Positions 22,573-32,752 of a DNA stretch of 64,000 nt are shown piece by piece (position 1 is the stretch's first letter; each line of letters begins with the position of its first letter). The notes below the pieces were generated by a model that was given only the letters and a program-made list of their open reading frames with translations, did no database searches and was not told where the DNA came from. Made by a program: the position numbers and the translations under genes. Source of the DNA: Gnetum montanum. Lineage: Eukaryota > Streptophyta > Gnetopsida > Gnetales > Gnetaceae. The DNA lies in the NCBI GenBank assembly GCA_015680685.1, contig MNCI01027120.1:293390-357389 (forward strand), given 5' to 3'.

Positions 22573-23298
22573 CAATGTCATGCTACGAGAGCTATAAATA
22601 TTCAACCTGCTACTGGTTCTGACAACTGTACAAAGAGAAGACCTTTCTTCAGAACCAAAAGCCTAGATAAACTCTTGCAACAAGCAGTTGAGCCCATGTA
22701 CACTCCTCCACCATCTAACACTTCGGAGCACCCTTCAGTCCAACAGAGATTAACACATACGGTTATGTTAACGCATACCGTAACTGACTGGATCAAGGTA
22801 GGTTGCCTTCCTAGGAAACTAACTGACCCTAGAAGTCCCTTAATCTATTTATAGATCACTAGAAATGAACCACATAGGGCTCTTCTTGACTCAGGTTATG
22901 AAGTCAACTTAATTTCACGAGAGATGTATCATGCCTGGAACTTGCCAAAACTTAAGAAGAGCAACATTCAACTAGAGCTAGCAGACCAGTCCATCACCAT
23001 TCCCTTGGAATTGGTGGAGGACATCATTACCACTGTGTGTGGTTGGTCTTACCCAGCTGATTTTCTGGTGATCAAAGTTAACAACAACGAAGGAGACTTC
23101 CTGATTATAATGGGAAGGGCATGGCTTAGTATAGTAGATGCATGCCTTAGGATCCGCGATCTTTCCTTAGAAATTTCCAAGATCAACATTTGTGGAAAGA
23201 TTGAGAAGAGGAAATTTCCATGCATCACATACAGTGATTCATCGGGGATGACATGGAGGAAATGTCTCCATGTAACAGGTGTGCCCTTGAAAGTTTGA
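22573..23298 (+). pseudogene. E2 aspartic protease
   Basis: In the same frame as gag, after the conserved stop. A linker with THTVTDWIKVGCLPRKL precedes RALLDSGYEVNLIS (about 22870-22915) and MYHAWNLPKLKKS. The open end runs 22924-23298 with GWSYPADFLVI and IIMGRAWLSIVDA. DSG is intact, but one TAG lies just before the core at about 22852. It would cleave gag in the particle. Confidence 0.85.
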
Positions 23299-25486
23299 AA
23301 CAAAGATGCCTGTATGTAGCAACCATACAACCAGTAGTAGACATCCCGTGGTTGATAGCTACTCAAAGGAGCAGACAAATATGCATGGAATGAATTGAGG
23401 AGACAAACCATGCCAACAAAGAAGGCATAGACACATTGAAATATGAGCGTCGCCAACTTCCACCCCTCAACCTAAGAACATCAGTTGGGAGAAGTTGGGC
23501 ACTTCTTAGAAATTCAAATAGACACTCATTATTTCAGATCTCTCCCTTAAAACTCAGTCATGGGGGATTTGGCCACCTATGCTAATCATATGGGGCCCTA
23601 AGTTCTTTTAAGTTTTTGTTTTACACATTTTTGTTTTACGAGTTTTTGTTTTACACATTTTTGTTTTACAAATTTCTTTAACTTTTCTAGTTTTTTTTAC
23701 AACATCGTTATACCTTTTTCCATTGTGTGTGTGTGTGTGTGTGATCCACCCTGTAAGTTTGTCACCCAATAAGTGTTCAGAAAGATGGTATGAACCGTTT
23801 TCATATTGATTGCTAATGTTTGCTTTTTACCTTTACGTCACAATGTTGATACTAAGGTATGTTTATTTTGATATGGTAGGCAATGAGACCACTTCATCCA
23901 TCCATCCACCAGTTTCTATGGTCTCTCTTGGGTTGGAAATGTATAGTCCCCTTCTAATAAGAACTTTAACGAATCGGTGACTGGGTATTTCTCAAACTAA
24001 GGAAGGACTCAAGGATTGAAAAGAGTGTGACTTCAAGGGAACTTGATGCTTTTGTGTTGGCCATTCTCTTGGGTGCTTGGATGTTTTCTTCTTGAGTTTT
24101 CTTACTGTTCCAATGTTACCCAACTATCAGAAGCTGAGACAATAAAAATAAGAAGTCTTTGCATGGTGTGGTTCTCACGCATAAAAATACAAAACACAAA
24201 AAAAAAAAGAAAAAGAAAAAAAGAAAGAAGTGAGAATTCAAAGCACACCCCTTAGACAAAATAAGATTTGGGCTACTAGCACTGGTTATGGAACCAAAAG
24301 TTTTTCCTCTAACTAAGGCCCTTCTCGCTTCCCATTCTCTCTTCTGTTTCATCAAAATGGTGGTGACTCTTTGGAGATGCATCCTTGTTATCCAAGTGGA
24401 TGGTTTGGCCAAATGCATTGATGCGAAGTCACTGGATGTGGTTGGTTTGAGGCCAGAGTTGGAATGAGACTTACCAAGTCACATTAATCATAAAATACAC
24501 AAGGGGCTGTACACCACCTTGTCCTTGGGATTCCATTCCACTCTCTTCTCTCCATTATTCACCTCATTGCCGGTTGTATCATTAGTGTATATATTTTGGT
24601 TGATGCATTGTTTTCTTTTTGGTAAACGCTTGTGGTTAAGACTTTACCTCTTGTTCCAAATGACATTCCTAGAGCCTACGGACTCTTTGAACATGGGTTT
24701 GTCATGGCATTAAAGGCATAAGCCTACTTTGGGGAGGACCCACTGACATTCCTATTTGGAGCATCCGTTAACTTCTTTTCCCTAACATTTTTGTAATTAA
24801 TTTTATTTTGTTCATTACCATCTTAACATCCATTTCCTCGATGCTATAGTTGTCCCTTTTTATCTATCTTTCTTACTCCTTTTTCTTTCTCATTCTAACG
24901 CTACCAGAGGTTCGCGATTAGTCATGGGGGTACGGGGCCCGATTTTTTCAATTTTCTCCTAGCCCCAAATTTTTTGATTTTCTTCCTAACCCCTACACCT
25001 TCGGTAGTCATCGTTACTATATCTCATAATCCATATTAGCCATACCACAACCTAGCCAATGGACCTACACCGAAGCAAGGTATCATTTACATGATGATTC
25101 ATTTACCCTTGCTAATATATGATTGTGTTGTGTGTGCAGATGGAAATCATACAACAACAGAATTGGATCTGGAGCAAACACTTGGAATGGAGCAGTGCTG
25201 AAGCAGCTATGAAAGGAGCAAGATCGATGGTGCGCTTATGGATGGACAACAAAGGCGCAATCTTGGTGTTGGTAGCAGCAACACTTCTTTCTCTCTCTCT
25301 TTCTCAGCTGCCAAATGAGGCCTGATGTCATTGTAATAAGGTGTTCACCCTTGTTGTCATAAACACCATTTTTGTCAAGTCTTGTAATGATGATCCGTTC
25401 ACATGTCATCCCATTAGTTCCATTCCCCTCAATAATTCCATACCTTCCTGATATTATTGTAAGGAACTCGAGGACGAGTTTTCATT
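23299..25486 (+). other. E2 noncoding 3' segment
   Basis: 2.2 kb conserved in order with E1 and E3. It holds a polypurine-like motif (23555-23567), TTTTGTTTTACACATT tandem units (23613-23700), a TG dinucleotide run (about 23724-23743), a conserved block around 23880-24030, TTTGGGGAGGACCCACT (24729), a second polypurine-like motif followed by CGGGGCCC (24919-24938), an acceptor-like gtgtgtgcag (25139) and a short ORF from 25140 to 25325. The block GAGGACGAGTTTTCATTCAG precedes the real polypurine tract. Confidence 0.65.
25140..25325 (+). pseudogene. Short ORF after acceptor-like site in E2
   Basis: 61 codons starting at the ATG right after gtgtgtgcag (MEIIQQQ...). It shares HLEWSS, AMxGAR and MDNK with a 68-aa ORF in E1 (minus, 5292-5498), and E3 has a stop-broken version near 62580-62700. 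It lies where A and B have their 3' ORF, so it may be the surviving 5' end of that ORF. Function unknown. Confidence 0.35.
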
Positions 25487-25500
25487 CAGTTATGGAGGTA
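25487..25500 (+). other. E2 polypurine tract
   Basis: cagttatggaggta abuts the 3' LTR. Two changes from the consensus tract. Confidence 0.7.
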
Positions 25501-26512
25501 TGATGAGATGCGATTCGCATGAGCCGCGATATCACATATGCGATATCGTGGCCGCTGCGATATCGCATCCCATGCGATATCGCGTACGCGATATCACATC
25601 GTCCCCTGCGATGTCGCATACGCGATATTGCGGTCCGCCATCAAATCTATAAATAAGAGGCGGCACTCTCCTTATTTCGCATCCTAGGCTTAAAGTAGGG
25701 AAACTATGGCAGTTTGATCACTCCAAAGATAGAATATTTTCCATGTGCCCGCAGTAGGAGTCCCCAAGTAAACGGATCTTTATTCGAGTAGCTTTGTACC
25801 TGAACACAAGTTGTGTACGGCAATAAAGACGAGCTTTGTGGATAAACCTTGTAGTGCATGGGATAGGTTTATTACCTATTATTTCTTACATGTTATTTAT
25901 TACTTGCATTAGCATGGCATGAGTACGACTTGATTACGAGCATTAACGAATGTGTACGGCTAATCAAGGAAATGGCTGCTCATCACGATTAGATTCTCTC
26001 ACCCTCAACTCCTAGAATGCAGAATGAGTACGACTTGATTATGAGCATCTACAGATGTGTACGGCTAGTCAAGGAATCAGTTGCTCATTACGTTTAGGCT
26101 AGTTAAGTGCCTCAGTACGACCACTTTGAGCACGTGCGTTACGTGTGGTAATCCCAGTAATGATTTGCATTTGGTAGCCATAGTTGCATAGTTCAGGGTG
26201 TGTACGGTAAGTGGGAACGGATGTTGACGCTAGTTAATTTAGACTTAGGAAATTAGTTAGAGCTAGTTAGTTTTCTCAACCCTTCACCTCATAGCATAGG
26301 AGATAAAACCAGAAAAGACTATAAAAATCATATACCTTGGACTTACTTAACCATACACCGTGACAAACACAAGTAAGCCTGGGAAGATAACGAATGATTA
26401 ACCCCAAGTGTTTCATGGGGTGTGTAGGCATTTAGTCTACGGAGTTTGATCGGATCGCACGTGCTACGCTTATTTCGTATGGTTGAGTGTAGGGGTACCT
26501 CGCCACTCATCA
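25501..26512 (+). repeat. E2 3' LTR with 105-bp tandem duplication
   Basis: Starts TGATGAGATGCG, ends CTCGCCACTCATCA. The U3 contains six to seven GCGATATCGC-type palindromes (25530-25635) and TATA CTATAAATAAG at 25647-25657. GAGTACGACTTGATTA at 25921 recurs at 26026, a 105-bp period not duplicated in the 5' LTR. Confidence 0.88.
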
Positions 26513-26517
26513 CCCTA
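26513..26517. repeat. Target-site duplication of E2 (right)
   Basis: CCCTA, identical to 18901-18905. Confidence 0.9.
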
Positions 26518-26917
26518 CAAGGTTGATGTGCTTCTTGCAAGAAGACATCTTTATTGAGCTTGTCAAGATCCTGTGGGATTGAGTGGTTTTATGGTATGAA
26601 AACACTTTGGTGTGGAGCTTAATTTTGTAAAGGTTGTGGGATGCTTTAAATCATATTTTTGAGTTTTTTGGGATCTTGGGGGTTGAGTGGTTTCATGGTG
26701 ATGAGACACTCTAGAGTAGAGCTCAAATCTTGTATAGGATGTGATGCCCTTGAAGCCACATTTTGAAGAAATAAATTCTGAAGGTGTGCATAGATTCTAC
26801 CCTTCGAGTGTGGATGTACCCAAGTTGGGGAACCATATAATATTATGTTTGCTTTTTATGGCTTCAATATTAAAGTGGGAAACTTATTCAGCTCCCCTTC
26901 AAAGTTCACGATCCACA
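26518..26917 (+). repeat. Copia solo LTR, second part
   Basis: Continuation of 18216-18905. The stretch GAAGCCACATTTTGA...AAGGTGTGCATAGATTC (26751-26803) is the reverse complement of 43200-43265 in the intact copia LTR. It ends CGATCCACA near 26917 where the intact LTR ends TAATCTTCA. Confidence 0.72.
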
Positions 26918-27860
26918 TACATCTATTAGTAGTAGGAATAGCTTACCAAAGTAAACTAGGATGTGAGGAGCTTGGTTGCTAAAGATAGTAATCTCTCAAT
27001 GGATGATCTTCATGCCCTTTTCCAGAAGACTATCATTGAGATTGCCACCTAGAAGAATGAGACCCTCAAGTATAAAAGGGTGAAAAATCACTATAGGAAC
27101 TAGATCAAGATGCTTAAGAAAATCAATGAAAAAGAGATCAAACTAACAAAAGTAGAGATAAATGAATCCCTTTAGCAACTCTAACAAAGAGCTGATCTAT
27201 GATAGCTCATCTTTGATGGCCTCAATGGTTACAACAAAGCTAAAATCTATTTGAAGGAGTTTCAAATTAAGGAGATGATTAAATACATAGAGTTAGCCAA
27301 CCTTTGATATGTAAATTTAGCAATGCTAATAGTAGGAAGGCCCATATCAAAGCTAGAAAAGTACGTGGTCAACTCCTAAGGAGCTCAAGCTCCATAAACA
27401 AACTAAGAAAAAATTAGAAGTAGCCAATGCAAAGCTTGAGGTTCTTAAGAGTAAACTCGAAGATCAAAGATCCATCATTAAGAACTTGGCTAGAAGAATG
27501 AATGACTACCAAAATTTGCAAAACCTTGTTTGTACATTTGAAATTGAATATAAAAATTTTGTAGCCTAATTTGTCAATATGAATTAGATGTTTCTAGCAA
27601 TACCTTGTCCATGGGATGTACTAGAACCAACTAGTCTAGGAGAAGCCATTTGGATAGTTAATGACCCATGAAGTAAGGAGGAGAAGATGAAGGCACTCTT
27701 AGACACCTTTAAATTTTTAGAAGCAGCAAAAAGGTAGCCCATGCCACTAGTATGACTAAGATGTGATGAGGAACCATTTGAGCCATAGGAGCCTCACCTC
27801 CAGGCATGAAGTAAACACCTCATCCAAATTCATTCCATCTAGCCAATGAATGTCAATTTT
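26918..27860 (+). pseudogene. Copy B 3' ORF, second part
   Basis: Resumes the ORF cut at 18215. Lys/Glu-rich helix-forming sequence (SMDDLHALFQKTIIEIA, KMLKKINEKEIKLTKVEI) and KYIELANLxYVNLAMLIVGRP, which matches KYMGLANICYTNLAMLTIGRP in copy A. Probably coiled coil. Several stops. Function unknown. Confidence 0.5.
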
Positions 27861-28042
27861 ATCAACTATCTAGATTTTTTGTATGATGTTCAAATGATTA
27901 TAATCACTGAAATATTTTGTAATATGGCACTTAGAGTTTGTCTATTATTTTAGTTAGATAATAAGTTAATTATCACTTTTATACTCCATAAAGTTTTGCA
28001 AATAATTTAGTCCCATTTTTATCTACTTGAGAATGAGTTTTT
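27861..28042 (+). other. Copy B pre-polypurine segment
   Basis: AT-rich, no gene. Ends in CTTGAGAATGAGTTTTTAGTC, the decayed form of the conserved block before the polypurine tract. Confidence 0.5.
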
Positions 28043-28060
28043 AGTCAATTATGGTAGTAT
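28043..28060 (+). other. Copy B polypurine tract (decayed)
   Basis: agtcaattatggtagtat precedes the LTR start TGTGAAGCC. It aligns to AGTCATGGGGGTA with an insertion and base changes. Confidence 0.5.
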
Positions 28061-28765
28061 TGTGAAGCCATAGTTAGTCAGCTATGTTGATGCATACTCG
28101 TCAATGCATCCTTTGATGCATTGATGCATATTTATTGACACAAATTCACCTAAAGCCTATATAATTTGTGCATCATCTACATTTATGACATCTTTTGTCA
28201 TTTATGTAGCGAAGCTCTTATAGTTTGCTTTCATAGGACTTAAAAAAAATTCTCTCTGAGTGCTTGTAACATGGATTGAGTTAATTGAATGAAGTTTTAT
28301 TTGAGTGCATGTTGTACCTGGATACTTCTACATGACAATAATAAAATTAAGATTAATTCCTTCCATGGTAGCACTCATATTAGCACTTAGTTTATTTACA
28401 AGCATTTTACATTAAATACATTTTACTTTTCGACACTCAAGAAATTAATGGTTTATTCCATAATAGTGAGAGTATGACTACTTTGAACATGTTATATTAA
28501 CACTTGGTAATATTAGTAGTGGATACTTGGTATGTCCAACAATAAAAACTTAGTAATCCAGTAATGTTAGTATAGGTTTAGGATTAGTACAGAAAGTAGA
28601 AACGGATGCTCTACACTTAGGATAGTTTAGATTACTCTTAATGTTATAATTAGTTAGAAATTAATCTTCTATTCACTTTATTATTCTAATATTTTAACAA
28701 TAAAAATATAAACATCTTATGCCTCAATCATGCTTAGCCACACCAATGGAGCTAAGAAAAATGAT
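28061..28765 (+). repeat. Copy B 3' LTR, truncated
   Basis: Starts TGTGAAGCCATAG. The U3 has a GATGCAT/ATGCATC palindrome array (28090-28135) followed by a CCTATATAAT TATA-like site near 28157. The downstream part retains GGATGCTCTACAC...TTAG and CTTAGCCACACC, matching the R/U5 of other LTRs (CTTAACCATACACC), but the CACTCATCA end is missing where LINE sequence begins. The exact boundary is uncertain by some tens of bases. Confidence 0.5.
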
Positions 28766-29918
28766 GATTGAAAAGAAGCATCATACTTGGTATAAATATC
28801 AACAAGGAAATGATAGAAATTATGTTGACTTCATAGATTTTACATCTCTAATGTTTCCTTTTGAAAGCCTATAAGGAAAGTAGAAATTCATACAAATGCT
28901 ACTTTGTCAAATTATTTTTTTATTAGCATTTATCTCTTTGGTATTAACTCTTCATCATTTCAAAAGCTTGAGCTTTTTCTTATGAATGCTAATATGTTCA
29001 TAGGACCAAATGGAAAAAATATTTTGAAGTCTTTATAAAATGCATAAAAAAGTCCATTGGTGATATTTCTCAGATTAATTGGTAGCAAAGAACTACTTGT
29101 AAAGTTAGAAACTATGGTAGATGGTTTGGAAAGTAATTTGCTAAGTATAAGCATAAAGTTAAAGAAGATTTTATAGAATCTATTAAGTAAATACAAATTT
29201 TTTTGACTAGAATCTCTTTGATTTTGAAACTCAAAAAGCCTTGGCTAAAGCTCATGATGCTAAAAATATTTAGATACTTTGGAAGCTAAAAGTACTCTCA
29301 CTAAAAGTTGCATGGATTGGCTAGAAATTGAAGATGAACCATGCAAGAATATTTTTAAATTTTGGAAAGGAAAGGGTTAAGTACCTAAACTGAAATTACT
29401 TTATATAAATGATTTCATCATTAAAGATCCTAACACTATTAACAATTTTTTTAGCAAATCATTTTTCTTCTATCTTTTCCTTTGAATGTTTTAGTAAGGA
29501 ATCCTTGCAAATTTCTATCCTTTTTCTAAATGTTTTCATAAGAAATCCTTCTAGGCCTTTAGTATGCATGTTACTCATCTTATAATCAATGTACATCAAA
29601 GTATTCTCAAAGTAGGAATTACAATGGATGAAATAAAAGCAACAACCTTTAGTTTAGTACATGGTAAAGCTCAAGGTTTTGATGGTTTTCTTATTGATTC
29701 TTTAAAGAAGCATTAGAACATCATTGAAGATGATATTTTTTATGTTTTCCAAAAAGCCATTAAAAAAGTTTCTCTTGGTAAAAATATTAATAAAGGTGTG
29801 ATTAATATTCTTCCAAAGAATAGAGATCTTTAGCATATTGATAATTGGAGGCCTATTAGTCTTCTTAACAATACTTATAAAATTTTAGCTAAATGCATGG
29901 CTTGCCAAATTTAGAAGG
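28766..29918 (+). pseudogene. LINE (non-LTR retrotransposon), RT-upstream and RT N-terminal part
   Basis: Decayed plant L1-type ORF2. Bases 28960-29350 give helix-rich linker sequence. From about 29625 an RT begins: TTFSLVHGKAQGFDGF, INILPKN, then NWxPISLLNNTYKILAK (29838-29890), the classic non-LTR RT blocks. Stops throughout. The frame is cut at 29918 by E4 and continues in the same frame at 39966. Confidence 0.75.
29914..29918. repeat. Target-site duplication of E4 (left)
   Basis: gaagg, with the match extending to ttagaagg (29911-29918 and 39958-39965). The usual Ty3 duplication is 5 bp. The extra three bases depend on where the LTR edge is placed. Confidence 0.7.
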
Positions 29919-30772
29919 TGATGAGCAGTGAGGTACCCTTATGCTCAACCATACAAATCATAGGCGTTCACGTGCGATCTGGTTGAATTTGTAGACTTTA
30001 ATTACCAAGTACACTAGAGCTAAACGATGAGTTTGTGTTGTCCATTCATTGTCTTCCTAGTCTCACTTATGAAGTGCAAGTGTATGGTTAAGTGTGACTA
30101 AGGCATAATATTTTTATTATTTTGTGTTTTATCAATTTGATCACCTAAGACAAGAATAAAAGTGAGAGTACTTAAGTGCTAAGTAAACTATTGTCCAATC
30201 TAGCCTAACATAATTAACCATCCCCACTTCCCGGACACATGCTAAACTTCATGTAAACACTGTTGGGTTGTCAAATGCTAACCGTTTTTGAGCTACCAAG
30301 TGTCACACATATGTTTGAAGGGGTCATGCTTGTGTATTTTAATTAGTTGTTTAATTAATCAAAATTAATTGTTGAGTGAATAACATTGAATGTGAACTCC
30401 ATGAAATCACAATATATAAATGCATAAAGAAAGAAAGTCTCAAGTGTTGCAAGGTGAATCAAAGAGCTTGTCTTTATTACCAACAAAATGGTGTGTTAAG
30501 GTACATTAATGTTTGAATAAAGATCTAATTACACTTAGACCTCCTACTGCAGGCACTTGAAAAATATTCTAACTCTCAAATGAATAAACTACAAGAATTT
30601 TTCTACTTGATTGCAAAAACTACCCCTGAATCATGTGCCCAAAGGCTGTATTTATAGGCCCAGGAGTATCCTACAATATTGCATGCTCGATATCACATCT
30701 TGGGTCATGATATTGCATACCCGATATCGTGGCCACTCCAATATCGGAGCTTGAGTAAAACACGACGATTGA
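29919..30772 (-). repeat. E4 3' LTR
   Basis: Plus-strand start TGATGAGCAGTGAGGTACC. In element orientation the other edge reads TCAATCGTCG (expected TGAATC as in the partner). Palindromic GATATC-type words at 30670-30750 and a TATA box (CCTATAAATAC, 30649-30659). Confidence 0.8.
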
Positions 30773-32752
30773 ATGAAAACTCGTCCTCAAGTATAGAAGA
30801 AGAGGAACAAGTCCCTTACAAAATATATTAGGAGGTATAGAATGTTTGACTAACATGCAGAGTGACACAGAGGAAATAGACAAATACAGAAGTGCTTGAG
30901 CATACATAATTACAATTGTGTACAAAATCTGGATGTTCATGACAACAGGAAAGAACACCCTCAGATCCAATGGAAATTCAACCCCTCTTGGAAATAGAAG
31001 AATGAGGGAGAGGTAGAAGAGATTCAAGGGTCATGAAAAATATCCTATGAGTGATATTGTTGCATCATCCTTGGTGAAGATAGTCCTGCTTCTAGTCCAT
31101 GCTTCCCACTGCAATCACAACAACATCAAGGATTAGTATATAAAGTGTAACACATAGCAATTGAATACCTTGTATCATTAGTATATAAAGTTGTGATTGT
31201 AGTAGATTGATTTCTTAATAATGTTAGTGGGAAGACTGACAAATAGGTTAAGTAAGAGAAGTGTTTCATAAAATTTAGACAAAGCTTAACACAAGGAATA
31301 CTAAAAAGAGGGTATAGAAAGTCACAACAGTAAAAAGAAAGAATTCACTAAAAATAGTTGTGAAAATACGCACAATTGGATGACATTGATGGGGTAAATA
31401 AAAAGAATTTGATTGTAAAAATGTCTAAGGTTAAAGAACTTAACTTAACTAAACCAAAAGATATGCAAGTGGGTCCTCCCCAAAGTAGGCAGATGTCTTT
31501 TATGCCCTTGCATAACTTCAAACCAAGGAGTTTGTGGGCACCATGGATGATTAATGGTTACAAAAAGGTTAAGTACAAAAACCTAGAAGTAACTGACTGA
31601 GAAACCTGACACATCAAACTAGAACATCAAATCAAAACATGAAATCGATAGTGAGGTGAGGCATGAAAAACATAGATGGATGAGATAGAGAATGGAATGG
31701 AGTTCCTAATTATGGTTACATGAAGTTCCTTGTGGACTTTGTGATTAAATGACTTGGTAGGATCCATCCTTAGTGCAAACCAAAATTAACCACTTTTAGT
31801 GACTTCGCATTGACATTCTAAGACTAGTCCATCCCCTGGGACACAAGAATGCTTCCACAAAACAACCACTGTTCTAAATTGAAGAAGAAGTAGAAAGTGA
31901 GAAAGGGCCTTAGTTAGAGGAGACAGGATAAGCCCCATAACTAGTGCTTGTAGCCCTTTTATTTGGTCTAAGGGGTGTGCTTTGAATTCCCCCTTCTCTT
32001 TTTTGTTTTTTATTTTTTGAATGAGAACCACACCATGCAAAGACCCATGCATTTTGCATTTATTTTGTCCAAGGGGTGTGCTTTGAATCCTTATCTCTCT
32101 CTCTCTCTCTCTCTCTTTGATGAGGATCATACCATGCAAGGACTTATTTGACTTCCTATTGTGGAATGACATAGAATGGTGAGAAGCTCACGAGAACACC
32201 CCTGCACACAAAAAAATAAAAAAGCACAAAGAATACCACATCCCTTTGAAGTCATACTCTATGTGAACCTTTGATTCCTTTCCAATTCCGAAAACTACAC
32301 AAGTCACAAATTTATTAAGGTTGTATTAATGAAAAAGGAACTACACATTTCCAAAATAAGAAAAACCATAGAGTGTATGGATGGGTGGATGATGTGGACT
32401 TACTACCTGTTATATGAAAAGAAACCATGTCCAAGTTGTCAGTAATGACATTCAATGTTAGAAACCAAACATCAGTAATCAAATCACAAATGATACATAC
32501 CATTATCGAGTAGCTCATTATCATTGTACCTGGTACCGTATTAGCAAAAAGAGTAGAGAATTATATCAAACATAAGAAAATATAAAAGAAAGTAAAAGAG
32601 TATTCAAGAAATATTAAATATATTAACAATGGTGTAAAACAAAAACTTAGAAAAGATCAATAACCTGAAAAACAAAAAGATGTAAAACAAAGAATATGAA
32701 AATAAAAAATTGTAAAACCAAAAGTCAAAATACTAAGGAGCCATGTAAAGTG
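30773..32752 (-). other. E4 noncoding 3' segment
   Basis: About 2 kb without an ORF of note, between integrase and the 3' LTR. It contains GAGGACGAGTTTTCATTC next to the LTR (30773-30790) but the polypurine tract AGTCATGGGGGTA itself seems lost. There is an acceptor-like gttgtgattgcag (31109-31121), GTGGGTCCTCCCC (31470), a CT dinucleotide run (32093-32117), and tandem TTTTACA units (32630-32720). Blocks around 31800-32400 are shared with E1-E3. Confidence 0.6.
32093..32117. repeat. CT microsatellite
   Basis: About twelve TC units inside the E4 noncoding segment. Confidence 0.9.

Larger units (their letters stand above)
18906..26512 (+). mobile_element. E2: non-autonomous Athila-like gag-protease element, 7.6 kb
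   Basis: Exact CCCTA repeats flank TG...CA LTRs of 1209 bp (18906-20114) and 1012 bp (25501-26512). Between them lie a primer-binding site, gag, protease, a 2.2-kb noncoding segment and a polypurine tract. There is no RT or integrase. gag and protease share one continuous frame from 20254 to 23298 without a frameshift. The two LTRs differ by independent internal duplications. It sits inside a copia solo LTR. Confidence 0.9.
15382..28765 (+). mobile_element. Copy B: 3' half of an older Athila-like element, split by nested insertions
   Basis: B starts right after A's LTR at a point equivalent to about 3380 of copy A and continues through a leader, the 3' ORF (two pieces), a polypurine tract (28043-28060) and a truncated LTR. 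The missing 5' half would lie left of the window if A inserted into B, which is the simplest explanation. The 3' ORF was split by a copia LTR (18216/26917), itself split by E2. Confidence 0.55.

Noticed and set aside
28961-29196. 78-codon minus-strand open frame as a gene
   Set aside because: It lies antisense to LINE sequence, is AT-rich and has no recognisable motif.
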